20,860 bases of DNA from Larix sibirica. Its lineage: Eukaryota; Streptophyta; Pinopsida; Pinales; Pinaceae. Numbering within the stretch: the stretch's first letter is position 1; the number at the start of each line of letters is the position of its first letter. The stretch lies in contig NWUY0300069954.1 of NCBI GenBank assembly GCA_004151065.3, forward strand, positions 1,335 through 22,194. Direction: 5' to 3'. A model generated the notes under the pieces. It did not search any database. It was given only the letters and a program-made list of their open reading frames with translations, and was not told where the DNA came from. A program made the translations under genes and the position numbers. Positions 1-8,480 of this stretch are shown one piece after another.

Positions 1-257
1 AATAAATATTATTTGTAACAAATTAACAAAAGTAAATTATTGAAGGGTAATTTTTTGAGAAGATTTCATTGCTGGATGTTTTAAAATTTTAAACAAAACG
101 TTTTACTATGAGTAATATAAATCTCAAAATGTCAAAAGAAAAAATCCAATAGGTAGAATGAAAACCGAATTCCATCACTACATGCACTGAGACTAACCAA
201 TTCATGAGTTAGTTTATCAATCACGTGTTATCAACTAATCAGAAAATGCACGTAGGG
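1..257. other. AT-rich sequence, nothing recognised
   Basis: No open frame of useful length and no repeat or RNA structure that I can support. Confidence 0.5.
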
Positions 258-700
258 CAAGTGACCAAAAGTACTAAAAATTATCAACCCCATTATCCCA
301 TTATAAAATATTGGCAGAGAAAATGGGTTTGCTAAATCAACATTTTTCTCTGGATGAATGTGATGTTAGAGGTTGCTAATCATGCATGCTTTCTTTCCTC
401 ATCCTTTCTGCAATTTCTTAATGTCAAATTTAATTGTGCCAAAATTTCATGTGAATTCATTGTTTTCTATCAATTGTTGTTAATAGTCAACAAAGAACTC
501 AGATGCCAAGTAACCAAAATCGCTAATATATTAATGTCATTGACCCCATGATAAGACGTAGATTACTAGGAGAGACACTGACTTTACTGAATTGGCATTA
601 TTCTTTGGATGAATGTTTGCCATTAGATGTTGCTAATATTTTGTGCATTATTTCCTCACATTCAATTTGCAATTTCTTTGCATTCAAATTTCACTATACA
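258..700 (+). repeat. Diverged direct tandem duplication, about 250 bp period
   Basis: Two adjacent copies, about 258-505 and 507-700, can be aligned by eye. Both begin with a CAAGT(G/A)ACCAAAA block (258 and 507), pass through a TGGATGAATG block (351 and 606) and then share a GTTGCTAAT...CAATTTCTT...AAATTT series. The offset drifts from 249 to 255, so small indels have accumulated. Identity is patchy, which suggests an old duplication. The short frame 354-551 lies inside copy 1, has no family resemblance and is broken in copy 2, so I do not call it a gene. Confidence 0.6.
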
Positions 701-1810
701 AGAAGTTTCTATTAATTTACTCTACAAAATTCCTTTTTGTACAAGATGTCCATGTTAGTTTATCATGCAAATATTCATTGCATTTTGGATTAGGTCTTTA
801 GCCAATTATTCATGTAGCAAGGCCAATGAATTTTACTAAACTTTGCAATTTCATCAGAATATTTATTATTACAAATATTTACATATTACAACAATAAAAA
901 CAACAGAAAATCGGAATTGAATGTGAAATTCTCCACCCCTCACAAAGTTGCACCCTACAGGATTTGAAACCCATTATTGGGCATTTAGCTAGATTAATTT
1001 GTAAAATAATAATTATAATAGAAGAACAATGGATTGAAGAGTATGACATTGCATGGTGTGATTATCCCATCCATCCAACGTTGCATCCACTCATTGAAGA
1101 TGTTGGATATGCCATATTTGCATGTCATTGTTAGAAATAGGTCGTGCATCTCCCAGGTTGTCATAATTACTGGGAGTTTTCAATACGTCGTTTAGCCATT
1201 GTAGTTCTTTTGCTCAAATACTTTTTTTAAACATAAATGGTTGATATTTGTATTAAGAAAACGTTGCACCCTCGTTGGTCAAGTTAGTAATACAAAAGTC
1301 TCTAGAACTAAAGTTCTTCAAAAGAATAGAACAAACAAAGGACAAGATCAACATATTGGAAATCCTTCTTAGAGTACTTAATCAAAATTATGCTAGTATA
1401 AATTCGATGGAGGATTCCTAAAGACATAACTGATTTACAATACATAAAAAAACTAGTCAAATTAAAGAAAGATATGGAAGTTGATGCACCTTGACCGCTG
1501 AAGTTTCAAAACCAACAAATTTAGTGGCGTTGCACCCTGCTTTTCCCTATTGTTTGTCCTGAACCTATAGAGTTATGATGTCGTCACATCTTAATATTCT
1601 TCATTGTTAGTCCCTTCCCTAGGCAGATACTATTGTTTTCAGTTGTTTTCATTAATTTCAGCATAGTACATTTAATATACTAAAGTGGAACTAATGTTTT
1701 GGTTTTTTTTATATCATTTTTTTCAAATCTAATTGGTACAATACCATGAAATTTAAGATTAAAAAATTAACAAAAAATAATTTTAAAAAAATTCCTAAAA
1801 TGAATGTAAA
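701..1810. other. AT-rich intergenic stretch without a recognisable gene
   Basis: No frame longer than chance and no domain resemblance. The decamer GTTGCACCCT occurs near 947, 1263 and 1529, spaced irregularly. A 7-bp inverted repeat (CTCCCAG / CTGGGAG) with a 13-base loop lies near 1150-1177. Neither is enough to call an element. Confidence 0.5.
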
Positions 1811-1811
1811 G

Positions 1812-1930
1812 AAACTTCCTTTAATGCAAAAAGGAAATATTTATGCTTTTCTGATTTCATTTCTTTTTTTCGCCTTGCTGCAATGCAAAGAGGAAAGCTT
1901 TCTGTTTTTCTGATTTCATTTCTTTTTTTT
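1812..1930 (+). repeat. Tandem duplication, 59-bp period, two copies
   Basis: The block AATGCAAAAAGG...CTGATTTCATTTC followed by a T run (1823-1870) recurs exactly 59 bases later as AATGCAAAGAGG...CTGATTTCATTTC plus a T run (1882-1930). Copies differ by a handful of substitutions. It is the first of five short tandem duplications in the next kilobase. Confidence 0.75.
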
Positions 1931-1949
1931 CCCTACTATAGGGACTAAT

Positions 1950-1995
1950 AAAAGAAAAATGATGTATTCTACAAAAGAAAAATGATGTATTCCGC
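1950..1995 (+). repeat. Tandem duplication, 23-bp period, two copies
   Basis: AAAAGAAAAATGATGTATTC at 1950 recurs at 1973 with no intervening sequence beyond the 23-bp unit. The two are almost identical, so this duplication is younger than the 59-bp one beside it. Confidence 0.85.
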
Positions 1996-2015
1996 AATCA
2001 TGTGTTAAGTAAGTT

Positions 2016-2326
2016 GTGAAACTGGGAATAAATATCAGAAGCTGTGAATGTGAAGAGATTATCATCATGTGTTCAGACTTCACCAACAGCAGCTTGTCAA
2101 AGCAACTAGAGCAGATCCAGATCAAGGAGAGGTTTGCATCACTGGAGGAGTATATGTCGATCTTGCAGGGAAGGCCTCTTTCGACAGAGGAGCTTATGGC
2201 AATCTTGGAAAGGCTTCCATTGCTGCAGGAGCATGTGTCGTCCTTGAGAAGGTCTTCATCGCTAATGGAGCAGTTTACGATCTGGTGAAGACTTCCACCG
2301 TGGCATGGGGAGATACAAAATTATGA
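2016..2326 (+). CDS. Hypothetical repeat-bearing open frames (uncertain gene)
   Basis: Two overlapping plus-strand frames are open here: 2016-2288 (90 residues) and 2069-2326 (85 residues). Both run through an array of about four ~39-bp repeats (2145-2304). Because the repeat spacings (42, 39, 39) are multiples of three, each frame gives a periodic peptide. The first is rich in E, L, R and S, with recurring EE/EH plus SxL-type units, and could be a short coiled coil. The second has recurring GAxY/GAxV and LxKxS units. I recognise no family for either. The stretch is less AT-rich than its surroundings, which hints at former coding sequence, perhaps the fragment of a longer gene. I cannot tell which frame, if either, is real. 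No intron or promoter signal was identified. Confidence 0.25.
2145..2304 (+). repeat. Tandem repeat, about 39-bp unit, four copies
   Basis: Units start at about 2145 (GAGGAGTATATG), 2187 (GAGGAGCTTATG), 2226 (CAGGAGCATGTG) and 2265 (ATGGAGCAGTTT). Spacings are 42, 39 and 39 bases. Each unit shares a GGAG...ATCTTG or CCTTG...AAGG.CTTC skeleton. Divergence between units is substantial, so this is an old minisatellite-like array that keeps reading frame. Confidence 0.7.
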
Positions 2327-2445
2327 AATTGTAGAACGAATCATTACTTAGTTTGAGATATTCTCACAACTTCCCCCTATTGAGAGGAAATGGGTTAGAT
2401 GTATTATTGCATATAATCTTTTGCGTGTGCATGTACTAGTAAATG

Positions 2446-2511
2446 TGTTTATATTGTTTCCTTTAACGTTGTAAGAGTTGTTTATATTGTTTTCTTTAAC
2501 AATGTAAGAGT
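2446..2511 (+). repeat. Tandem duplication, 33-bp period, two copies
   Basis: TGTTTATATTGTTTCC...GTAAGAGT at 2446-2478 is followed directly by a second copy at 2479-2511. I see only about three substitutions between them. Confidence 0.85.
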
Positions 2512-2693
2512 TTCTTTGGATTTTAAGAAATGCATGTGAATTGAATTGGCCTAAGCTTGCTTGAAGTGCACCGTGTCATTGTGATTTGGAGCAAATTGAT
2601 GAGGGTTTGGTGCCCAAGTCAATGTCATAGAAAATATCTTAAACTGCCATGTCCAGTGATTTACAAGCTTCCTCTGAAAGGATGTCATTGGAA

Positions 2694-2817
2694 TGCTTTT
2701 GTATGGCTCATTGGCATGTTATTCCCTCAAAATCATCTGGATTTGAACTTAAAAATGCTTTTGTACAGTTCATTGGCATGTTATTCCCTCAAAATCATTT
2801 GGATTTCGACTTAAAAA
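2694..2817 (+). repeat. Tandem duplication, 62-bp period, two copies
   Basis: The block TGCTTTTGTA...TTGGCATGTTATTCCCTC...CTTAAAAA occupies 2694-2755 and recurs at 2756-2817. The copies differ at only a few positions and share the central CATTGGCATGTTATTCCCTC without change. Confidence 0.85.
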
Positions 2818-4239
2818 ATAGAAGAAAGTGTTGGATGTCTATGTTTTTCTCGATGCAGGCAAGCATGAGGTGTATGTTGAGTACAATGTGGTGATCATGA
2901 AGCATAAAAATCATGACCAGGTTTGTTATCGTGAGTATAGGAATGAGATTGGCCTCCTCATAAATTTTCTATTTTTTCCCAGGCTAGGTGTTGATCCCAG
3001 ATGTCTACATTTAGATTATACAACTCCATCAATTATGCCGAATGCTTTTCCAATTCTGTCCAAATGTAGATACCAATAGGCATTTACCTATACCTAATTG
3101 CATCCATAAAAACAACAATTGCTAAGAAAGTCAAGATTCAAATCTCTCACTACAACTATGTTCATTGGTTATCTTTGTTAACAACAATTTTTGAAATGAA
3201 GCTCTACAAGTATTTTGTCTATCATCAAATCATGACAAGTGTGCCTTCCCCCTAGATTGCACAGTATTTGCTAAATTATTTGCATGGTATCATATATTAC
3301 ACATAATGTGGGATTTAAAAAAATAACTTGCATCAGTTATGTTATTAATTGAGTTTACTTTTGACTTTATTTTCAATTTGTAGATAGGTAACTTTATAAA
3401 AAGAACCATGCTCCTGTATTAAATATTAGAATATTATTTAATTTTTTGCAAAAGTAACGTAATCAGAAATAAATATATTTGAGCGGGCTTGCATTTCCAA
3501 AATTTTGAAGTATGTTTACCACCAAGTTGCATTGGTACTACTACAATTAATTACACTTCGAAGCTTGGACGCAATTTTCAAGCACTTCATTAAGAAATCG
3601 TCCAGTGCTCATTATATCAAAATGGTGTCTGTGTAATGTCTTTGTATTATATGTTCCTAATTGTTTAGTTTTGAATGCCTTAAAAGAGAACGAAAGAAAA
3701 AAAACATAATTACGTTTATTATATTTTACAATTTGGGGTGGATGAAGAAGGTCCTCTTCCAAAATTACAATTGTATTGTCAAGATTTATTTTGTAGTAGT
3801 CTTTCCAAATTCGAAACAAATAATTGTAAAAAATATATATGTAAAAAATATTTTAATTCACATGTGATAACTTGTTGCCTACCATGTTAAGGCAGGCGGG
3901 GACTTTGTTGCTAGCATCTCTTGTTAAACTTAAATTGATGCATTATTTCTCATGCCACACACAATTGACAACATAACAATTCACAAAACGACACCAAATT
4001 ATTACTAGATTTGCCACAAAGGGTGCTATGATTTTACACGGCTCCATTAAAATCCCACACTCTTCCCTCAAATCTTGCATGTGGGATTGATATGATAGAG
4101 ATGAGCAACAGTTGAATGAAGGTATGGGGGTGGTGAACCTTCATTGTTCCTTGGGATAATATACCTCGCCTTACCATGCCTACAATATGTTGAGGATATG
4201 CAATTATATGAAGGTGTGTTCATTAATAATGATAATTAA
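2818..4239. other. AT-rich stretch, no gene recognised
   Basis: A plus-strand open frame at 2828-3079 continues out of the 62-bp duplication but matches nothing I know. Frames at 3547-3819 (minus) and 3661-3867 (plus) are lysine- and asparagine-rich translations of AT-rich DNA. No retroelement motif, tRNA or clear repeat was seen. Confidence 0.45.
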
Positions 4240-4700
4240 TTAGGGAATGATGGTAAATGATAACCCCTCTTTTTTTTTAATATTTCCATGACCTAGGCAT
4301 AAAGTTGAGTTAGCAAGCTCATCACCTCGTCTATTATTTTCCCTTGAGACATCATAGTAATCAACATTTTTTAGGCGTTCTGCTTCACTCTTAGCTCTTT
4401 CAATAATCTTTGCTAGATTGTTGTATGAAGGTTTACTTGTTTTTGCCATAAACCTTATGAAAATAGAAGAGTCTTTGATAACTACAATATTCTTCATTCT
4501 ATTGGCGTCTATAAATTTGAGCTTTTGATACAAAGCGGGTTCAAACCCAAAATTCTTGGTTTCCATCAAGATCGTAAACAAGCCCTTGCACTTGTGATCC
4601 CTTCTTTCATTGAAATACTTATCAGGACTTCACTAAAATACTTATCAGACTTACATTGGGACGTTAAATATTTAAACAAGGAATGAGTGCTAGGTCGTCA
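4240..4700 (-). pseudogene. RNase H-like domain remnant (retroelement type)
   Basis: The minus-strand frame 4240-4581 (113 residues) reads like the C-terminal two thirds of a type I RNase H domain of the RVT_3 kind found in plant retroelements. Landmarks in order: a helix ending in ANRMKN, a strand IVVIKDSS (the usual motif has GDS; the acidic residue is kept), a block KIIERAKSEAERL, and the closing RENN..GDELAN motif, where the last catalytic aspartate is kept. The expected N-terminal part (GLV..DLDGN-like) is readable upstream in another frame around 4560-4610, so at least one frameshift separates them. The glutamate normally in the AEY motif appears lost (ALY). It lies opposite in strand to the gypsy element that begins just beyond it. 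It is probably the 3' end of a second, otherwise missing retroelement. Confidence 0.6.
4612..4658 (+). repeat. Tandem duplication, 23-bp period, two copies
   Basis: AAATACTTATCAG followed by GACTTCAC (4613) recurs at 4636 as AAATACTTATCAG followed by ACTTACAT. It lies in the frame-broken N-terminal part of the RNase H remnant and may be one cause of the frameshift. Confidence 0.7.
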
Positions 4701-4859
4701 TTAATGAATGATAATTTGTCTTAGTGTTTTAACATTCTTGATATTCTTATGTGCACTGCTACATCCTTTGTGAATTCTAGTAGGGTTTGATCCTTACTCA
4801 TTTTTTTAATATAAGATATTCAATAAAGTAAGGAAGCTATATATGAAATGAGGGGAAGT
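4680..4859 (+). other. Possible end of a degraded 5' LTR or leader of the gypsy element (weak)
   Basis: This stretch precedes gag and contains a CTAGTAGGGTTTGATCC block (about 4778-4795) of a kind often seen near LTR ends and leaders of plant gypsy elements. No primer-binding site resembling initiator tRNA-Met could be found, and nothing here matches the U3-like sequence at the window's right end. The U5 part of that LTR lies outside the window, so a direct comparison is impossible. Confidence 0.2.
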
Positions 4860-5600
4860 TAAAAAAGGAATTGAAGGTCAAGATAAAACCCTGTGAAGGT
4901 GAGGTCGACACACTTAAGTAAAATCAATGGTAACAACAATTACAAGTCTATTTTAGTGTGCATCATGTATGAGAGGAGTAGAAAATAACTTTTGCTAGAC
5001 TAAAGCTAGAAGGCCATCCATAGACTTGGTGGGAGAGCCACATCCAAGCCCTTAGGCTAGGGTGAGATTGACCAGTAACGAAGTAGGAGGTATTCAAATA
5101 CCTCCTCAATTCCTAGTTTTACTATATTAGGTTTGAAGAGGACTAGAGGATTCTATGGCACTATGCCTAATAGAAGCAAAGACAAAGCATACAAGAGTAC
5201 ACCATAGAATTTCAAAACCAAGACATTCAGTTGGGAATAAATCCTTGAGACCTAGATGTGGTTGTCAAGTACCTAGGTGGTGTTCACAATACAATCACAT
5301 AAATAATTAAATTATGATATTCAAACCCTACACATTTGATGAGGCCTAGGTACAAGCCTACTATATATGAATACATGAAAAAGGGGCAACACCAATGGTT
5401 CATATTAGTTTAATAGCATAGAGATTCCAATATGGGTGAGAAGAAGAAGGGAAAATGGGGAAAATATAAAGATGATTGCCACTGCACATGTGTACAAGGA
5501 CGCTAATAATCACTATGGCCATTGCAACATTATTGGACATACAAAATAAAATCTAGAATATCATGAGGAAAGGAAAGAAAAGGAAGAAATAAAGCTCAAA
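4860..5600 (+). pseudogene. gag: Ty3/gypsy gag, degenerate (first copy)
   Basis: Gag is the structural protein that packages the element RNA. In the frame at 4982-5041 the capsid hallmark is clear: ITFARLKLEGH, a stop, then TWWESH. Downstream are a VVVKYLGG-like block near 5258-5280 and a basic stretch GEKKKGKWGK near 5431-5465. A zinc-knuckle remnant follows near 5500-5545 (HYGHCNIIGHTK, stop): the first cysteine is lost while the C and GH of the motif remain. Several frame changes and stops interrupt it. The order is that of plant gypsy gag, and the length (about 240 residues) is slightly short. No convincing start codon is visible. Its first part is repeated at 5684. Confidence 0.72.
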
Positions 5601-5900
5601 AGGGGACTCTCTAGTAACCAACCTTCCCGGAACTTGTTTAAAATGGAAGTGAGCTAGATGCACTTAATTTGAATCATGCATTGCAACAATTAAAAGTATA
5701 TTTTAATGTGCATAATGTACAAGAGGAGCACAAAATAGATTTTACTATATTAAAGCTAGAAGGCTATGCATAGATTTGGTGAGAGATCCAGACCGAGGCA
5801 CTTAGGTTGGGGGGTCAAGCACTAGTAACTAAATGTGCAAGGAACCTAATAACCATTGTGACCATTGTGACATTGATGGCCAGACAAGATAAAATTGTTG
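4934..5900 (+). repeat. Partial tandem duplication of gag, offset about 750 bp
   Basis: The stretch 4934-5090 (CAATTACAAGTCTATTTTAG...) aligns with 5684-5840 (CAATTAAAAGTATATTTTAA...), with about one base in six changed. The zinc-knuckle segment near 5500-5550 aligns with that at 5840-5895. Copy 2 lacks the roughly 400 bp that separate the capsid block from the zinc knuckle in copy 1. A full gag duplication followed by an internal deletion explains this. Confidence 0.72.
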
Positions 5901-5990
5901 GAAATCACATCTAGAGTTGAATCCCAAGAGCTACAAGCATGAGAAATCTAAGAAGAAGAATATTCTAATGGAAACAAAAAGGAGATATAA
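5684..5990 (+). pseudogene. Ty3/gypsy gag, internally deleted second copy with zinc knuckle
   Basis: This second gag copy holds the start of the capsid block (5700-5840) joined directly to a zinc knuckle at about 5848-5900. The knuckle reads HCDHCDIDGQTR, stop, NCWK, i.e. C-x2-C-x4-Q-x4-C. All three cysteines are retained but the histidine is replaced by glutamine and a stop sits before the last cysteine. The following LELNPK and lysine-rich run are typical of the gag-protease linker. This copy, not the first, runs on into protease, so it supplies the original gag-pol junction. Confidence 0.7.
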
Positions 5991-6590
5991 TGAATCTCAT
6001 ATGTGGATGAAAATATTGTCTATACAATGTTGTATAAGGAGGTGATCTTGAGTACCATCCATCAAAAAGATGAGAAAGAGATCATGAAGTTATTCCATAT
6101 CAAGTTTTAGATACATAAGAACATGGTAGATGTTATGTTCTATTCTAGTTCACATGCAAACCTCATTGCAGAGGACTTGGTATGTAATATTGACTTACAA
6201 ATGCATGATCACCCTCATCAATACCCTTTGGGTTGGGTGAATAAGGATGTAGACCTAAAATTTACCGAGAAGTATAAGTTTAGGATTTCTATTTGTGCAA
6301 ACATATTTTGAAATAAAAATCTAAGTAGTACATATTGATGCTTGCAGTGTAGTGTTTGGTAGCCCCTATATGTATGTGAATGATGATATCTTTATGAGAA
6401 GGGTCAATCGATACCATCTAATCAAGGATGTTAAATCATTTATCATCAATGCACATAAGGGGAATTCTAAGATCTCTCTAATGAGCGCACACCAAGCTAA
6501 GAGATTAATTATCTCAACCAAGATGTGTGTACTAGATCTGAAAGTATTTTTTGAAATATGTATGAATGAACATGGGTGCTAATTAAAAGA
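5990..6590 (+). pseudogene. Ty3/gypsy aspartic protease region, degenerate
   Basis: The retropepsin-like protease would cleave the gag-pol polyprotein. The frame 6123-6311 carries the active-site neighbourhood FYSSSHANLIAEDLV where the family has a DSG triad: the catalytic aspartate is tyrosine and the glycine is serine. HPHQYPLGWVNKDVDLK follows, a conserved block of this plant gypsy group. After a frame break near 6311-6345 it resumes with VVFGSPYMY, IFMRRVNRYHLIKD, SFIINAHKG and ISLMSAHQAKRL (about 6346-6510), the usual C-terminal half. It is flanked by gag upstream and the start of RT downstream. Loss of the catalytic residue makes it non-functional even without the frame break. Confidence 0.85.
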
Positions 6591-6804
6591 GATTTGAAAG
6601 CATACAAAGAAGTGCTCAAAACCAAAAGGAGTGCCACCCAAGAGGGAAGTGGAGCACAAGATACAATCACCACCGAACTTTCCTTTGTCAAATATAGGGC
6701 TATATAGATAGTCCATATTAGAGTTAGATCAAGTGAAGAAGCAATTGTAGGAATTGTTGGATAAATGAGTGATAACACAAGCACCTCACAATGTGGTCCC
6801 TTAG
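6591..6804 (+). pseudogene. Ty3/gypsy protease-RT linker and start of RT (left half)
   Basis: Across small frame changes this reads as the conserved approach to gypsy RT: a GVPPKREVEHKIQ block (about 6629-6670), PLSNIGLYR (about 6690-6715), an ELDQVKKQL, stop, ELLDK stretch (6720-6768), then the beginning of the SPCGSP-like motif at 6780-6806. It stops abruptly at the T run that marks the LINE 3' end. The continuation is found 10.9 kb away at 17700. Confidence 0.75.
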
Positions 6805-6806
6805 TT
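6793..6806 (+). repeat. Target-site duplication, left copy
   Basis: GTGGTCCCTTAGTT, matching 17700-17713 (GTGGTTCCTTAGTT) with one mismatch in 14. It abuts the LINE poly(A), seen as a T run on this strand. The last two Ts overlap that run, so the true length is 12-14. Confidence 0.75.
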
Positions 6807-7080
6807 TTTTTTTCCAAGAAAAAAAACGTATTTCCATTCATTAAGATCATAAATTACATTATTCAGTGCCAAGGGGCAAAAAACATGTGCATAAAATGGC
6901 TTAAGTCTAGAAATCTGAAATAAAAAAATCTACTAGATAAATTTGGTAATATAACTAAGCAGAGGTTGAAACAACTCATAATGGAAATCCAAACTCAAAA
7001 AAGAGTTCAAAGGGGGATCTCTTGGAAGGAAACTGAGATTCCTACTTAAAATTCTTCTAATCTCAAAAGACTAGGATGCA
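6805..7080 (-). other. LINE 3' untranslated region and poly(A)
   Basis: On the minus strand this follows the RNase H end and closes with TGTAATTTATGATCTTAATG, a T-rich stretch and a run of nine A (T run 6805-6813). Such a TGTAAT...TTAATGAA ending is common at the 3' end of plant LINE ORF2 transcripts. No open frame. Confidence 0.7.
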
Positions 7081-7450
7081 TGATTAAACTCTATTTAGAT
7101 AGATCATTTGTTGATGTATTCAACTATCTTTATATGTGCTTGAATTTAACAAAGTGAAATGATTGGTTGATAAGCTTCAATTGATTTTCCAAATAAACTC
7201 ATTTGTTTTTCCTGATCTCAGCTTCATCCAACATCCAGTTTATCACCAACTGCGAATCTCTGAACACCTACAGACTTTGAATTCCTCTCCTAGAAGCATG
7301 TCGAAGCAAGTAGAAGAGGCCTTTGAATTCAACAAATTTGTTCGTGCCAGGCCCCAAGCCACCTTTTCCCTAAAAAAAGTGTTCTTTAGAGAGAAATAAC
7401 AAAAATCCAAAACCACTAATACGATTGTCATCTTGTCTAGCTCCATCAAA
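7080..7450 (-). pseudogene. LINE RNase H domain, degenerate
   Basis: RNase H removes the RNA strand of the RNA-DNA hybrid during reverse transcription. In one minus frame starting near 7450 the order of landmarks is FDGA (first catalytic aspartate, codon 7445-7447), SGFGFLLF, a stop, GPGTNKFVEFKGLFYLL (with the second acidic residue), SRRGIQSL, a stop, VFRDSQLVINWM (third acidic residue, about 7233-7265), and a decayed end HI..R..LNTSTNDLSK near 7100-7150. At least four in-frame stops are present. The frame differs from that of the linker just upstream, so a frameshift sits near 7447. This is the single RNase H of the LINE and lies outside the triplicated unit. It differs clearly from the RNase H remnant at 4240-4700. 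Confidence 0.8.
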
Positions 7451-7763
7451 AAATGAACCAAGGCAAATCCTCCGGAATGATCAAAGCAACTATCTCTCTA
7501 ACTGGCCTCATGTTGGGCTGAGTACAAAAATACTGAAAAGTAGATAAAGCTTTATAAGAGACATGAAAAGGTGGCAATAACTGTCCATCGAAAACTACTA
7601 TGTTTCTTGCAAGCCAGATGCCCCAAAAAATTATCAAGGGAGAGCTCTAAAAGGTTTTAGGTATGTATTTGTGAAAAATCGCCTGAAACACATATCTAAC
7701 GATTGGCTAGACCAAAGATCAATAATTTTTAGAATCCTTTCAAAATCTTTCCAAACTAGTCTA
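7446..7763 (-). pseudogene. LINE ORF2 linker between zf-RVT and RNase H
   Basis: The frame 7446-7637 begins with IIFWGIWLARNIVVFDG, the conserved W.IW..RN..IF element that follows the zinc-binding region in plant LINE ORF2. A frame break near 7637 separates it from the zf-RVT frame 7634-8044. This linker exists once only, downstream of copy 1, and marks the original 3' continuation of ORF2. Confidence 0.75.
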
Positions 7764-8480
7764 GAAAAATGACAATTTATAAATAAGTAACCAATCATTT
7801 CTTCAACTTCCCCACATAATAAACAAATGCCCGGACCACAAAAATTGAACTTTTGCAACCTTTCCCATGTTAACGCAGGATTGGATAACATTAACCAAAA
7901 GTGTAAAATGATTTTAGGAGGAGCCCTAATCTTCCACAATTTACTCCACCACCATTTTGGGTCCATTGGATTGTTAGAGAAGCAAGAGTCATACCCGAGC
8001 TTAGCAGTGTAGTTGCCTCCATTAGAGTTGAAAATACACTTCAAAACATCAAGCTCACCAGAGACTCATATATGATCCTAATTACGCATTATACGGTAAC
8101 TCTCCTAGGATTCCTTCCACTCTCCCTTGAAGCCAAGATCTTATGCTAATATCTAGCCTTGTTGCCAAAGAGTAGTCTTTGTTGGCTTACAAAATTTGTC
8201 CAAAGTCACTTTACCAATAGCTTGAAAGTGTCTAACTACTGCCAACAGAAGTCTATCTCTTCCCTTACTCCCCATCACTACATCACAACTCACACGAACA
8301 TACTTCCCATTATCAACTTTGCAAGCTAAAATGGAAAAGGCACATAAAATGGATTTATAAGGGTGTCCATTGATTAGAAATCGATTGAGTTTTTTTACCC
8401 TTCTTCACACCCAATCAATCACAAAATTTGGACCTATATACGTTGCTATCAAAATATATTTCTAGAAACTTCTTTGGATA
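7764..8480 (-). pseudogene. LINE RT C-terminal part and zf-RVT domain, copy 1
   Basis: The minus frame 7634-8044 holds the zf-RVT domain, a zinc-binding module C-terminal to RT in plant LINEs. It shows YTAKLGY, WWWSKLWKIRAPPK, LTWERLQK and the cysteine cluster CGPGICLLCGEVEE followed by IGYLFINC. The histidine of the H-L-F motif is tyrosine here (IGYLF). The stretch 8045-8480, between thumb and zf-RVT, is broken into several frames and corresponds to the variable W-rich region of ORF2. Confidence 0.8.

Noticed and set aside
354-551. 65-residue plus-strand frame
   Set aside because: It lies in one copy of the old 250-bp repeat, is not preserved in the other copy and has no family resemblance.
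1150-1177. Small inverted repeat CTCCCAG / CTGGGAG
   Set aside because: A 7-bp stem with a 13-base loop is expected by chance in this much sequence. There is no T run or gene to make it a regulatory hairpin.
2828-3079. Open frame with an EYRNEIGLL stretch that loosely recalls a receptor-kinase N-lobe
   Set aside because: No glycine loop, VAIK-type lysine or HRD/DFG motif in any nearby frame. A nine-residue resemblance is not evidence.
4000-4860. Search for a 5' LTR matching 20184-20860
   Set aside because: No shared block of useful length found by eye, and no primer-binding site. Either the left LTR is lost or only its U5 part remains, whose counterpart is outside the window.
7827-8012. Plus-strand frames at 7827-8012 and 9892-10101 that look conserved between places
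   Set aside because: They are the antisense of the repeated zf-RVT domain; their similarity comes from the LINE duplication. The same holds for 11613-11855 and 13724-13945, antisense of RT.
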